NCBI GenBank assembly: GCA_016806145.1
Contig: CP063166.1
Span: forward strand, 5,394,001 to 5,458,000
Reading direction: 5' to 3'
DNA length: 64,000 bases
Origin: Variovorax paradoxus
GTDB taxonomy: Bacteria > Pseudomonadota > Gammaproteobacteria > Burkholderiales > Burkholderiaceae_C
The notes under the pieces were generated by a model, which saw only the letters and a list, made by a program, of their open reading frames with translations, had not been told where the DNA came from and did no database searches. The position numbers and the translations under genes were made by a program. Each line of letters opens with the position of its first letter. Positions within the stretch are counted from its first letter, which is position 1. Below are positions 27,477-36,957 of this stretch, piece by piece.

Positions 27477-28811
27477 TCAGTCGCGCACCAGCGCCCGGTT
27501 CAAGCCCAGCGCCGCCAGCGTTCCGGCCGCGCCCGACAGCAGGTACACACTCACGTAGGCCAGCCCGAAGTGCGCCGACAACCCCAGCGCGACCAGCGGC
27601 GCGAAGGCGGCGCCGATCAGCCAGGCCAGGTCGGTGGTCAGCGCGGCGCCGGTGTAGCGGTACTTGGCCTCGAAGTTGCCGGTCACGGCACCGGCGGCCT
27701 GGCCGTACGACAGGCCCAGCAGGATGAAGCCCAGCAGGATGAACACGTCCTGGCCGATCTTGCCGCCGTCGAGCAGCGTGGGCGCGAACCCGCTGAACAC
27801 GGCGATCAGGCCCGCGAGGCCGCCGAGCGTGGAGCGGCGGCCGATGCGGTCGGCGATCAGGCCCGAGGCCACGATGCCGCCGGCGCCGAGCACGGCGCCG
27901 ATCATCTGGATCACCAGGAACTCGGTGATGGCCTGGTTCGAGTACAGCGTGATCCACGACAGCGGGAACACGGTGATCAGGTGGAACAGCGCATAGCTGG
28001 CCAGCGCCGCGAAGGCGCCGATCAGCAGGTTCGAGCCCTGCGAGCGGACCAGCTCGACCACGCTGGTGGGCTGCAGTTCGCGCTCCTCGAGCAGGCGCGC
28101 GTACTCGTCGGCCGCCACCAGGCGCAGGCGCGCGAACAGCGCCACCACGTTGATCGCGAAGGCCACGTAGAAGGTGTAGCGCCAGCCCCAGTCGAGGAAG
28201 TCCTCGAGCGTCAGGCTCGAATAGAGGTACGCGAACAGCGCGCTGGCCACGAAGAAGCCGATCGGCGCGCCGAGCTGGCCCAGCATGGCGTACCAGCCGC
28301 GGCGGTTGGCCGGGGCGTTGAGCGCGAGCAGCGACGGCAGACCGTCCCACGAGCCGCCGAAGGCCAGACCCTGGCCGAAGCGGAAGATCGACAGCAGCAC
28401 GATCGAGGTGAAGCCCAGGCTGGCATAGCCCGGCAGGAAGGCGATGCCGGCGGTCGAGGTGCCGAGCACGAACAGCGCGAGCGTGAGCTTGGTCTCGCGG
28501 CCGAAACGTCGCTGGATCTCCATCGAGATGACAGTTCCGAACGGCCGTGCGATGAAGGCGAAGGAAAAGACCACGAAGGCCCAGAGGGTTCCCTCGAGCC
28601 GCTGCTCGAACGGGAAGAAGACCGCCGGGAACACCAGCACCGAAGCGATGCCGTAGACGAAGAAGTCGAAATATTCCGAGGCGCGGCCGATGACCACGCC
28701 GACGGCGATCTCGCCCGGGTCGATGCGCGAGTGGTCGTCCTCCGGGGCGCCGGTGTCGGACGTGTGCGGCACAGGCGATGCGCCTTGCGGGCTGATGCTG
28801 GACGTCGTCAT
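27477..28811 (-). CDS. MFS transporter, metabolite:H+ symporter (MHS) type
   Basis: 444 residues from ATG 28811. A TTG at 28847 would start inside a perfect palindrome and was not used. About 12 membrane helices. The loop 2-3 motif is visible as FIARPFGTVISMEIQRRFGRE, the MHS-family version, near residue 85. MHS members such as ShiA, KgtP and ProP import organic acids or osmolytes. The substrate is unknown. Confidence 0.85.
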   Translation of the reverse strand: MTTSSISPQGASPVPHTSDTGAPEDDHSRIDPGEIAVGVVIGRASEYFDFFVYGIASVLVFPAVFFPFEQRLEGTLWAFVVFSFAFIARPFGTVISMEIQRRFGRETKLTLALFVLGTSTAGIAFLPGYASLGFTSIVLLSIFRFGQGLAFGGSWDGLPSLLALNAPANRRGWYAMLGQLGAPIGFFVASALFAYLYSSLTLEDFLDWGWRYTFYVAFAINVVALFARLRLVAADEYARLLEERELQPTSVVELVRSQGSNLLIGAFAALASYALFHLITVFPLSWITLYSNQAITEFLVIQMIGAVLGAGGIVASGLIADRIGRRSTLGGLAGLIAVFSGFAPTLLDGGKIGQDVFILLGFILLGLSYGQAAGAVTGNFEAKYRYTGAALTTDLAWLIGAAFAPLVALGLSAHFGLAYVSVYLLSGAAGTLAALGLNRALVRD

Positions 28812-28828
28812 TGGGTTATGTAATTCGG

Positions 28829-28847
28829 TTGTCACGAAGCGTGACAA
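28829..28847. promoter_or_regulatory. Perfect palindrome, candidate operator
   Basis: TTGTCACG-AAG-CGTGACAA is a perfect 8+3+8 inverted repeat, 18 bases upstream of the transporter ATG and 152 upstream of cyoA. Its symmetry and location suggest a dimeric repressor site. It is not followed by a T-run, so a terminator is unlikely. Confidence 0.55.
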
Positions 28848-28891
28848 AGGTAGGCCATGAAACAGACTCCGAGCGTCTCACCGAACGAGGA

Positions 28892-28930
28892 TTCCCGCCA
28901 TAGGACAAAACGTCCAATAGCCTGCGGGAA
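28892..28930. promoter_or_regulatory. Nested inverted repeats upstream of cyoA
   Basis: TTCCCGC (28892-28898) pairs with GCGGGAA (28924-28930), and inside it GGAC (28903-28906) pairs with GTCC (28912-28915). The site lies about 70 bases before the cyoA start in the divergent intergenic region. It might be a regulatory site for the oxidase operon, for example for the RegA-type regulator encoded downstream, but this is a guess from position only. Confidence 0.35.
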
Positions 28931-28998
28931 CCTTTGGTCGTAGATTGTGGGGTCTTTCGCGCGGCCCTGGCCACCCTTCCGCCCTTCCGTCTCTCGGC

Positions 28999-30033
28999 AT
29001 GCCCATCCTCCACACCCTTCGCCGATGGCTCCTGCTGTTGCCCCTCGCCTTCCTGGCGGGCTGCAACACGGTGCTCCTGAATCCCTCCGGCGACATCGCC
29101 AACCAGCAAGGACGGCTGATCGTCGTCTCGACCGTGCTGATGCTGATCATCATCATCCCGGTGATCGCGCTGACGGTCTTCTTCGCCTGGCGCTACCGCG
29201 CCTCGAACAAGGAAGCCATCTACAAGCCGAACTGGGACCACTCGACCCAGCTCGAGCTCGCGATCTGGGCCGCGCCGCTCTTGATCATCATCGCGCTGGG
29301 CGCGATCACCTGGATCAGCACCCACACGCTCGACCCCTATCGCCCGCTCAGCCGCATCGACGCGCAGCGCCCGGTCACGGCCGACATCAAGCCGCTGACC
29401 GTGGAAGTGGTGGCGCTCGACTGGAAGTGGCTGTTCATCTACCCCGAGCAGGGCTTCGCCACGGTGAACGAACTCGCGGCCCCGGTGGACCGCCCGATCA
29501 CCTTCAAGATCACCGCCTCGTCGGTGATGAACTCCTTCTTCATTCCCGCGCTGGCCGGCCAGATCTACGCCATGCCCGGCATGGAGACCAAGCTGCACGC
29601 AGTCATCAACGCGCCCGGCGAGTTCGACGGCTTCTCGGCCAACTACAGCGGCGCCGGCTTCTCGGGCATGCGCTTCAAGTTCCACGGCCTGAGCAACGCC
29701 GACTTCGACCAGTGGGTGCGGAAGGTCAAGTCCAGCCCCGAAGGCGAACTCAGCCGCGAGCGCTACCAGAAGCTCGAAGTGCCGAGCGAGCGTGAGCCGG
29801 CGAAGCATTTCGCGAGCGTGTCGCCCGACCTCTACGGCGCCATCCTCAACCGCTGCGTCGACCGCAGCAAGATGTGCATGAGCCAGATGATGGCGATCGA
29901 CGCCGACGGCGGCCTGGGCAAGCCCGGCGCCTACAACGTGGCGACCGCCAAGCCCTGGCAACCCGACGACATCAATTCGCCCAAGCGTGCGTACGGCAAG
30001 TACGTCACGGCGATGTGCACCACCGAAGAATGA
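28999..30033 (+). CDS. cyoA: Cytochrome bo quinol oxidase subunit II
   Basis: 344 residues from ATG 28999. A lipoprotein signal ends in LAGC (about residues 17-20), as in E. coli CyoA. Two membrane helices follow (about 40-60 and 85-105). The periplasmic cupredoxin-like domain lacks the Cys-rich CuA site, marking a quinol rather than cytochrome c oxidase. Overlaps cyoB by four bases. Confidence 0.95.
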   Translation: MPILHTLRRWLLLLPLAFLAGCNTVLLNPSGDIANQQGRLIVVSTVLMLIIIIPVIALTVFFAWRYRASNKEAIYKPNWDHSTQLELAIWAAPLLIIIALGAITWISTHTLDPYRPLSRIDAQRPVTADIKPLTVEVVALDWKWLFIYPEQGFATVNELAAPVDRPITFKITASSVMNSFFIPALAGQIYAMPGMETKLHAVINAPGEFDGFSANYSGAGFSGMRFKFHGLSNADFDQWVRKVKSSPEGELSRERYQKLEVPSEREPAKHFASVSPDLYGAILNRCVDRSKMCMSQMMAIDADGGLGKPGAYNVATAKPWQPDDINSPKRAYGKYVTAMCTTEE

Positions 30034-32039
30034 CGATGCTCCAGAACCTCGACCTGACGAAGCTCGTCTTCGGCCGCCTCACGTGGGAGGCGATCCCCTA
30101 CCACGAACCGATCCTGCTGGTGACCTTCGCCGCCGTCGTGCTCGGCGGCGTCGCGCTGCTCGGCGCGATCACCTACTTCAAGCTGTGGAACACGCTGTGG
30201 CACGACTGGATCACCAGCATCGACCACAAGAAGATCGGCATCATGTACATCGTGCTGGGCCTGGTGATGCTGCTGCGCGGCTTCGCCGACGCGCTGATGA
30301 TGCGCGCCCAGCAGGCCGTCGCCTTCGGCGACAACGCGGGCTTCCTGCCGCCGCACCACTACGACCAGATCTTCACGGCCCACGGCGTGATCATGATCTT
30401 CTTCGTGGCGATGCCTCTGGTCACGGGCCTGATGAACTTCGTGGTGCCGCTGCAGATCGGCGCGCGCGACGTGGCCTTCCCGTTCCTGAACAACTTCAGC
30501 TTCTGGATGACCACCTTCGGCGCCGGCCTCGTGATGGCCTCGCTGTTCGTCGGCGAGTTCGCCAAGACCGGCTGGCTGGCCTACCCGCCGCTGTCGGGCA
30601 TCCTCTTCAGCCCCGACGTGGGGGTCGACTACTACATCTGGTCGTTGCAGATCGCGGGGGTGGGCACATTGCTCTCGGGCGTGAACCTGCTGGCGACCAT
30701 CGTGAAGATGCGCGCGCCCGGCATGACCATGATGAAGATGCCCGTCTTCACCTGGACCGCGCTGTGCACCAACGTGCTGATCGTCGCCGCCTTCCCGGTG
30801 CTGACCGCCGTGCTGGCCCTGCTGTCGCTCGACCGCTACGTCGGCACCAACTTCTTCACGAACGACCTCGGCGGCAACGCCATGATGTACGTGAACCTGA
30901 TCTGGATCTGGGGCCACCCCGAGGTCTACATCCTGATCCTGCCGGCCTTCGGCATCTTCTCGGAGGTGGTCTCCACCTTCTCGGGCAAGCGCCTGTTCGG
31001 CTACGCCTCGATGGTCTACGCCACGGTCGTGATCACGATCCTGTCGTACCTGGTGTGGCTGCACCACTTCTTCACCATGGGCTCGGGCGCCAGCGTGAAC
31101 TCCTTCTTCGGGATCACGACGATGATCATCTCGATCCCGACCGGGGCGAAGATCTTCAACTGGCTCTTCACCATGTACCGCGGCCGCATCCGCTTCGAGC
31201 TGCCGATGATGTGGACCATCGGCTTCATGATCACCTTCGTGATCGGCGGCATGACCGGCGTGCTGCTGGCCGTGCCCCCGGCCGACTTCGTGCTGCACAA
31301 CAGCCTGTTCCTGATCGCCCACTTCCACAACGTGATCATCGGCGGCGTGCTGTTCGGCATGCTGGCGGGCATCACCTACTGGTTCCCGAAGGCCTTCGGC
31401 TACAAGCTCGACCCGTTCTGGGGCAAGTGCTCGTTCTGGTTCTGGATCGTCGGCTTCTGGTTCGCCTTCATGCCGCTGTACATCCTGGGCCTGATGGGCG
31501 TGACGCGCCGCATGAGCCACTTCCAGGACATGTCGCTGCAGATCTGGTTCCAGGTCGCCGCCTTCGGCGCCGTGCTGATCGCGCTGGGCATCGCCTCGTT
31601 CCTGATCCAGATCGTGGTGAGCTACATCCGCCGCGACTCGCTGCGCGACACCACGGGCGACCCGTGGGACGGCCGCACGCTCGAATGGTCGACCTCGTCG
31701 CCGCCGCCGGCCTACAACTTCGCGTTCACGCCGCGCATCCATGACAACGACGCCTGGTCCGACATGAAGGCACGCGGCTACCAGCGTCCGCTGGAAGGCT
31801 TCAGCCCGATCCACATGCCCAAGAACACGGCCGCCGGCTTCATCATCGCGGCGCTGAGCGCGGTGTTCGGCTTCGCCATGATCTGGCAGATGTGGCTGGT
31901 GGCCGGCGTGGGCTTCTTCGTGATGCTCGTGGCCATCATCGTCCACACCTTCAACTACAAGCGCGACTACCACATCCCCGCGGACGAAGTCGTCCGCACC
32001 GAAGACGCTCGCACGCGCCTCCTGGCCGCCCATGTCTAA
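30030..32039 (+). CDS. cyoB: Cytochrome bo quinol oxidase subunit I
   Basis: 669 residues with about 15 membrane helices. Haem-copper oxidase features are visible: [10 protein letters not shown] (low-spin haem His), [11 protein letters not shown] with the CuB His and cross-linked Tyr, WLHHFFTMG (two CuB His), and [13 protein letters not shown] (haem His pair). It reduces O2 to water with ubiquinol and pumps protons. ATG 30030 overlaps cyoA; ATG 30036 is an alternative start. Confidence 0.97.
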   Translation: MTMLQNLDLTKLVFGRLTWEAIPYHEPILLVTFAAVVLGGVALLGAITYFKLWNTLWHDWITSIDHKKIGIMYIVLGLVMLLRGFADALMMRAQQAVAFGDNAGFLPPHHYDQIFTAHGVIMIFFVAMPLVTGLMNFVVPLQIGARDVAFPFLNNFSFWMTTFGAGLVMASLFVGEFAKTGWLAYPPLSGILFSPDVGVDYYIWSLQIAGVGTLLSGVNLLATIVKMRAPGMTMMKMPVFTWTALCTNVLIVAAFPVLTAVLALLSLDRYVGTNFFTNDLGGNAMMYVNLIWIWGHPEVYILILPAFGIFSEVVSTFSGKRLFGYASMVYATVVITILSYLVWLHHFFTMGSGASVNSFFGITTMIISIPTGAKIFNWLFTMYRGRIRFELPMMWTIGFMITFVIGGMTGVLLAVPPADFVLHNSLFLIAHFHNVIIGGVLFGMLAGITYWFPKAFGYKLDPFWGKCSFWFWIVGFWFAFMPLYILGLMGVTRRMSHFQDMSLQIWFQVAAFGAVLIALGIASFLIQIVVSYIRRDSLRDTTGDPWDGRTLEWSTSSPPPAYNFAFTPRIHDNDAWSDMKARGYQRPLEGFSPIHMPKNTAAGFIIAALSAVFGFAMIWQMWLVAGVGFFVMLVAIIVHTFNYKRDYHIPADEVVRTEDARTRLLAAHV

Positions 32040-32700
32040 CAGTACCGCCCTCCCCTCCAGCCCCGCCGGCACCCACACCGTGGGCAATGCGCCGAGCGTG
32101 CCGACCTTCGAGCTGTTCAACGTCCGCAACGAGGACCACCATCCGGAGAACGGCACCCTGCTCGGGTTCTGGCTCTACCTGATGAGCGACTGCCTCATCT
32201 TCGCCTGCCTGTTCGCGGTGTACGGCGTGCTGGGCCGCAGCTACGCGGCCGGCCCCTCGGGCGCCGACCTGTTCGACCTGCCGCTGGTGGCGATCAACAC
32301 CTCGCTGCTGCTGCTGTCGTCGATCACCTACGGCTTCGCGATGCTCGAGATGCAGAAGCGGCGCATGGGCGGCACGCTGGTGTGGCTGGCCATCACCGGC
32401 CTGCTGGGCGCGGGCTTCATCGGCCTCGAGCTCTACGAATTCGCGCACCTGCTGCACGAAGGCGCGGGCCCGCAGCGCAGCGCCTTCCTGTCCTCGTTCT
32501 TCGCGCTGGTCGGCACCCACGGCCTGCACGTCACCTTCGGCATCGTCTGGCTGGTCGTGCTGCTGTTCCAGCTGCCCAAGCACGGCTTCACCGCCGCCAA
32601 TCGCCGCCGCCTGATGTGCCTGTCGATGTTCTGGCACTTCCTGGACGTCGTCTGGATCGGCGTCTTCACCTTCGTGTACCTGATGGGATCCATGGCATGA
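32032..32700 (+). CDS. cyoC: Cytochrome bo quinol oxidase subunit III
   Basis: 222 residues with five membrane helices, starting [14 protein letters not shown] as in other CyoC subunits; the conserved HGLHVTFGI and [10 protein letters not shown] segments are near residues 163 and 203. Overlaps cyoB by eight bases and cyoD by four. Structural subunit of the oxidase. Confidence 0.94.
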   Translation: MSNSTALPSSPAGTHTVGNAPSVPTFELFNVRNEDHHPENGTLLGFWLYLMSDCLIFACLFAVYGVLGRSYAAGPSGADLFDLPLVAINTSLLLLSSITYGFAMLEMQKRRMGGTLVWLAITGLLGAGFIGLELYEFAHLLHEGAGPQRSAFLSSFFALVGTHGLHVTFGIVWLVVLLFQLPKHGFTAANRRRLMCLSMFWHFLDVVWIGVFTFVYLMGSMA

Positions 32701-33107
32701 GCGCAGCACCCCACGACACCCATGGCCACGGCCATGACGACCACGGCCACGGCGAGCACCACGACGACGGCCCGGTGAGCCACAGCACCTTCAAGGGCTA
32801 CATGACCGGCTTCGTGCTGGCCGTGATCCTCACCGCCATTCCGTTCTGGCTCGTGATGGGCAAGGTGCTCGACAACAAGAGCACGACCGCGCTGATCATC
32901 CTCGGCTTCGCCGTGGTGCAGATCGTGGTGCACATGGTGTACTTCCTGCACATGGACACCAAGTCCGAAGGCGGCTGGAACATGCTGGCGCTGATCTTCA
33001 CGCTGGTGCTCGTGGTCATCACGCTGGCCGGTTCGCTGTGGGTCATGTACCACATGAACACCAACATGATGCCGCCGTCGATGCACGACATGAAGAACAT
33101 GCCTTGA
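32697..33107 (+). CDS. cyoD: Cytochrome bo quinol oxidase subunit IV
   Basis: 136 residues. The N-terminal 30 residues are extremely His/Asp-rich (HGHGHDDHGHGEHHDD), then three membrane helices with MVYFLHMD, typical of CyoD. The His-rich head may bind metal and is longer than in E. coli CyoD. It ends in a TTGA overlap with the SURF1 gene. Confidence 0.92.
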   Translation: MSAAPHDTHGHGHDDHGHGEHHDDGPVSHSTFKGYMTGFVLAVILTAIPFWLVMGKVLDNKSTTALIILGFAVVQIVVHMVYFLHMDTKSEGGWNMLALIFTLVLVVITLAGSLWVMYHMNTNMMPPSMHDMKNMP

Positions 33108-33958
33108 GCGCGCCGGCCACCGACCGCACGCCCACCGGCCGCCAGCGCTCCGCGGCCGGGCTCGTGGTGCTGGCGGTCCTCGGGGCCGTGCTGTTCGCCG
33201 GTTTCTTCGCGCTCGGCACCTGGCAGGTCGAGCGCCGGGCCTGGAAGCTGGCCCTGATCGAGCGCGTCGAGCAGCGCGTGCACGCCGTGCCGGTCGCGCC
33301 CCCGGCGCGCGCCGACTGGCCGCGCGTCAATGCCGCCGACGACGAGTACCGCCACGTGCGGCTCTCGGGCACCTTCCTCCACGAGAAAGAGACGCTGGTG
33401 CAGGCCAGCACCAACCTCGGCGCCGGCTTCTGGGTGCTGACGCCGCTGCAGACCGCGCGCGGCGTGGTGATGGTCAACCGCGGCTTCGTGCCGCCAGAGG
33501 CGCGCGAGCGCGCCGTGCGCACCGCGCCCGAACCGATGGGCGAGACCCAGGTGACGGGCCTGCTGCGCATCAGCGAACCGCGCGGCGGCTTCCTGCGCAG
33601 CAACGACCCGGCCGGCGGGCGCTGGTACTCGCGTGACGTGGCGGCGATCGCCGCGGCGCACGGCATCGCGGCCGACGCCGTCGCGCCCTACTTCATCGAC
33701 GCCGAGGCCGAGCCCGGCATTCCGCGCGCGCTCGACGGCGCGCCCGCCTGGCCCGCGCCCGGCCTCACCGTCATCGCCTTCCACAACAGCCACCTGGTCT
33801 ACGCGCTCACCTGGTACGGGCTGGCGCTGATGGTCGCCGCGGGCGCGGTCTTCGTCTGGCGCGACGAGCGCCGGCGCCGCGGCGGCGACAATGCGCGCCA
33901 TGCCGACGGACCGCCCCACGCCGCCCACGCTTCCCATCGCGATGCCGACCGCGGCTGA
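33104..33958 (+). CDS. SURF1-family oxidase assembly factor
   Basis: 284 residues from TTG 33104, which overlaps the cyoD stop as TTGA. Two membrane helices flank a periplasmic domain: LGTWQVERRAWKLALIERV near 37-55, the SURF1 opening, and NSHLVYALTWYGLALM near 240. SURF1 helps insert haem in haem-copper oxidases, usually aa3 types; here it sits within a quinol oxidase operon. The C-terminus ends in a basic, His-rich tail overlapping the sensor kinase gene. Confidence 0.88.
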   Translation: MSAPATDRTPTGRQRSAAGLVVLAVLGAVLFAGFFALGTWQVERRAWKLALIERVEQRVHAVPVAPPARADWPRVNAADDEYRHVRLSGTFLHEKETLVQASTNLGAGFWVLTPLQTARGVVMVNRGFVPPEARERAVRTAPEPMGETQVTGLLRISEPRGGFLRSNDPAGGRWYSRDVAAIAAAHGIAADAVAPYFIDAEAEPGIPRALDGAPAWPAPGLTVIAFHNSHLVYALTWYGLALMVAAGAVFVWRDERRRRGGDNARHADGPPHAAHASHRDADRG

Positions 33959-35327
33959 CGCGGTCGCGGTCGCCGGCGCGCTGCAGGCCCCGCGCGCGGG
34001 CGTGGCCAGCCTGGACAACGCGACCGGCCACAAGAACATGCAGCAGCTGATCCAGCTGCGCTGGTTCGCCGTGGTGGGCCAGGTGGTGACGATCCTGGTG
34101 GTGCACTACGGCTACCGCATCCACCTGCCGCTCAACCAGATGCTGCAGGCGCTGACCTGCCTGGCGCTGTTCAACCTCGCGAGCCTGTTGCGCTGGCGCA
34201 CCCACCGGCGCGTGACCAACGGCGAGCTGATGCTCGCGCTGCTGGTCGACGTGGCGATCCTGACCTCGCTGCTCTACCTGAGCGGCGGCGCCAGCAACCC
34301 CTTCGTCTTCCTCTACCTGCTGCAGGTGATCCTGGGCGCGGTGCTGCTCAAGCCCTGGTCGACCTGGACCGTGGTGGGCGTCACCACCCTGTGCTTCGCG
34401 GGGCTGGCCCTGTTCTCGCGCCCGCTCTCGCTGCCGCCCGACCACGACCGCGGCCTCTGGAGCCCCTACATCCAGGGCACGCTGGTGTGCTTCGCGCTCA
34501 ACGCGGCGCTGCTGGTGGTGTTCATCACGCGCATCAACGGCAACCTGCGCGAGCGCGACGCCAAGCTCGCGGGCCTGCGCCAGCGCGCCGCCGAGGAGGA
34601 GCACATCGTGCGCATGGGCCTGCTCGCCTCGGGCGCGGCGCACGAGCTCGGCACGCCGCTGGCCACGCTGGCTGTGATCCTCGGCGACTGGCGCCGGCTG
34701 CCGCACTTCAGCTCCGACCCCGAGCTGCTGCAGGAGGTCAGCGAGATGGAGATCCAGATCCAGCGCTGCAAGTCGATCGTCAGCGGCATCCTGCTGTCGG
34801 CCGGCGAGGCGCGCGGCGAATCGTCGGAAGAGACCACGGTCAGCACCTTCCTCGACGACCTGGTCGAGGAGTGGCGCACCACGCGGCCGGTCGACAGCTT
34901 CGTCTACGACAACCGCTTCGGCCGCGACCTGCCCATGGTCTCCGACTCGGCGCTCAAGCAGATGATCTGCAACGTGCTCGACAATGCGCTCGAAGCCTCG
35001 CCGCACTGGGTTCGGCTCGAGGTCGCGCACGAGGGCGACGACCTGCAGCTGGTCGTGACCGACGCCGGCCCGGGCTTCGCGCCCGCGATGCTGGCGCAGT
35101 TCGGCAAGCCCTACCAGTCGAGCAAGGGCCGCCCCGGTGGCGGCCTGGGCCTGTTCCTGGTGGTCAACGTGGCGCGCACCGTGGGCGGCCGCGTGGCCGC
35201 GCGCAACCGGCCCGAGGGCGGCGCCGCGGTCACGCTCTCGCTGCCGCTCGCGGCCATCGTGCTGGAAGAAGAGGACGACGAGGAAGAGAACATCGGGATG
35301 CATGGCCATGACGGAATCCCCCACTGA
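33900..35327 (+). CDS. regB: RegB/PrrB-type redox sensor histidine kinase
   Basis: 475 residues from ATG 33900. Six membrane helices (about 50-210) contain GGASNPF at 129-135, the quinone-sensing heptapeptide of RegB. The H-box is GAAHELGTPL with H248, and Cys290 (QRCKS) lies about 40 residues on, where the redox-switch Cys of RegB is found. N-box (NVLDNALEA) and G-boxes (GPGFAP, GGLGLFL) complete the kinase. RegB homologues sense the ubiquinone pool, a fitting partner for the quinol oxidase genes just upstream. Overlaps the SURF1 gene by 59 bases. Confidence 0.93.
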   Translation: MPTDRPTPPTLPIAMPTAADAVAVAGALQAPRAGVASLDNATGHKNMQQLIQLRWFAVVGQVVTILVVHYGYRIHLPLNQMLQALTCLALFNLASLLRWRTHRRVTNGELMLALLVDVAILTSLLYLSGGASNPFVFLYLLQVILGAVLLKPWSTWTVVGVTTLCFAGLALFSRPLSLPPDHDRGLWSPYIQGTLVCFALNAALLVVFITRINGNLRERDAKLAGLRQRAAEEEHIVRMGLLASGAAHELGTPLATLAVILGDWRRLPHFSSDPELLQEVSEMEIQIQRCKSIVSGILLSAGEARGESSEETTVSTFLDDLVEEWRTTRPVDSFVYDNRFGRDLPMVSDSALKQMICNVLDNALEASPHWVRLEVAHEGDDLQLVVTDAGPGFAPAMLAQFGKPYQSSKGRPGGGLGLFLVVNVARTVGGRVAARNRPEGGAAVTLSLPLAAIVLEEEDDEEENIGMHGHDGIPH

Positions 35328-35877
35328 CACCGGCGCCGCGGCCGAGGCCGAACGCCAGTTGCTGATCGTCGAGGACGACGCGGCCTTCGCGCGCACGCTG
35401 GGCCGCTCGTTCGAGCGCCGCGGCTACACGGTGCTGCACGCGAGCAACCTCGAGGACGTCGAGGACCTGCTGCGCCACCATGCGCCGGGCTACGCGGTGG
35501 TCGACCTCAAGCTCAACGGCGAGGCCTCGGGCCTGGCCTGCGTGCAGACGCTGCACCGGCACAACGCCAAGACGCTGATCGTGGTGCTGACCGGCTTCGC
35601 GAGCATCGCCACCGCGGTCGAGGCCATCAAGCTCGGCGCCTGCCACTACCTGGCCAAGCCCTCGAACACCGACGACATCGAGGCCGCCTTCGGCCGCGCG
35701 GTCGGCACCACCGAGGTCGAGCTGACCAACCGCTCGACCTCGATCAAGACCCTCGAATGGGAACGCATCCACGAGACCCTGGCCGAGACCGGCTTCAACA
35801 TCTCCGAGACCGCGCGCCGGCTCGGCATGCACCGGCGAACGCTCGCGCGCAAGCTGGGCAAGCAGCAGGTCAAGTAG
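35302..35877 (+). CDS. regA: RegA/PrrA-type response regulator
   Basis: 191 residues from ATG 35302 (ATG 35308 also possible). Receiver domain: DD at 25-26, phosphoacceptor D68 in VVDLKL, Thr in LTGFAS and Lys in LAKPS. A short linker leads to a Fis-type HTH (FNISETARRLGMHRRTLARKL), which is strongly conserved among RegA/PrrA/ActR proteins. It overlaps regB by 26 bases. Expected to adjust respiratory gene expression to redox state. Confidence 0.94.
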   Translation: MAMTESPTDTGAAAEAERQLLIVEDDAAFARTLGRSFERRGYTVLHASNLEDVEDLLRHHAPGYAVVDLKLNGEASGLACVQTLHRHNAKTLIVVLTGFASIATAVEAIKLGACHYLAKPSNTDDIEAAFGRAVGTTEVELTNRSTSIKTLEWERIHETLAETGFNISETARRLGMHRRTLARKLGKQQVK

Positions 35878-35935
35878 CGGCTGCAGCGGCGCGACATCGA
35901 GGAACCCACGGCAAGCACCGACACTCTTTTTTCGG

Positions 35936-36637
35936 ATGACCATGCACCCGACACCGACGCCCGCTCCCCTCGCCGCCCCAGCCCGCCGCGCCGCCCCGGT
36001 GGTGCGCGACCAGACCACGCTGGAAGAGATCTTCAACGCGCTGAGCCACGGCCTCGGGCTGCTGCTGGCGATCGCCTCGCTGCCGATCCTGGTCTACAGC
36101 GCGGCGCAGAAGGGCACCGCGGCCGGCATCGTCGGCGCCAGCCTGTTCGCCGGCACCGCGATCGTGCTGTACCTGATCTCCACGCTGTACCACGCGCTGC
36201 CGATGGGCCGCGCCAAGGCCTGGTTCAACCGCTTCGACCATGCCGCGATCTACCTGTTCATCGCCGGCAGCTACATGCCCTTCGTGCTCGGCGTGCTGCG
36301 CGGGCCCTGGGGCTGGACGCTGTTCGGCGCGATCTGGGCCGCGGCGGCGCTGGGCGTGGGCGCCAAGCTGTTCGACCGGCTCAAGCATCCGCTGTGGTCG
36401 ACCGGCCTCTACGTGGCGATGGGCTGGATGGCGCTGATGGCGGCGGTGCCGCTGGTGGAGCGCATGTCGGGCGCGGGCCTGGGCTGGCTGGTGGCCGGCG
36501 GCCTGTTCTACACCGCGGGCGCGGTGGTGTTCCTGTTCGATTCCAAGGTGCGCTTCGCCCACTTCGTCTGGCACCTGTTCGTGCTCGCGGGCAGCACCTG
36601 CCACTTCTTCGCCGTGCTCTGGCACGCGCACGGCTGA
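35936..36637 (+). CDS. Haemolysin III/PAQR-family membrane protein
   Basis: 233 residues with seven hydrophobic segments after a Pro/Ala-rich N-terminus. Family residues visible: EEIFNALSHGLG, STLYHALP, FDHAAIYLFIAGSYMPF, and the C-terminal FAHFVWHLFVLAG with its His pair. These His/Asp residues bind zinc in PAQR proteins. The bacterial role is unclear despite the haemolysin name. Confidence 0.88.
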   Translation: MTMHPTPTPAPLAAPARRAAPVVRDQTTLEEIFNALSHGLGLLLAIASLPILVYSAAQKGTAAGIVGASLFAGTAIVLYLISTLYHALPMGRAKAWFNRFDHAAIYLFIAGSYMPFVLGVLRGPWGWTLFGAIWAAAALGVGAKLFDRLKHPLWSTGLYVAMGWMALMAAVPLVERMSGAGLGWLVAGGLFYTAGAVVFLFDSKVRFAHFVWHLFVLAGSTCHFFAVLWHAHG

Positions 36638-36658
36638 GTCGGCAATCCAGCTTCGGCT

Positions 36659-36883
36659 TCAGTAGTGCGGCGGCAGCTCGTCGCGCAGGTTGCGCGGCGC
36701 GCCGCCCTGGCCCGCCGACTGCACCTGTTCGCGCAGCTGCCCCAGCTGGGCCAGCAGGCCGTCGATCTGCTGCTGCTGGCGGTAGATCGTGAGGTTGAGC
36801 TGCTCGAGCAGGTCCTCGGCATAGCTGGCCTTGATCTCGAGCGCGTCGAGCCGCTCGGTGACGTCGTGGGGCGAATGTTCCAT
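36659..36883 (-). CDS. slyX: SlyX family protein
   Basis: 74 residues from ATG 36883. An alpha-helical coiled coil (TERLDALEIKASYAEDLLEQL, in two pieces) is followed by RQQQQIDGLLAQLGQLREQV and the ELPPHY C-terminus that marks SlyX proteins. Function unknown. Converges on the haemolysin III-like gene with a 21-base gap. Confidence 0.88.
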   Translation of the reverse strand: MEHSPHDVTERLDALEIKASYAEDLLEQLNLTIYRQQQQIDGLLAQLGQLREQVQSAGQGGAPRNLRDELPPHY

Positions 36884-36957
36884 GGTGCTATTGGACAGGA
36901 AGACCGGCCACGGTTTCGTGACGATTCCATGCGGCCGGCCCGGGCCTGCCGCATGGC

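Noticed and set aside
29931..32156. 741-residue minus-strand frame opposite cyoB
   Set aside because: Extremely His/Asp/Glu/Arg-rich antisense of membrane helices.
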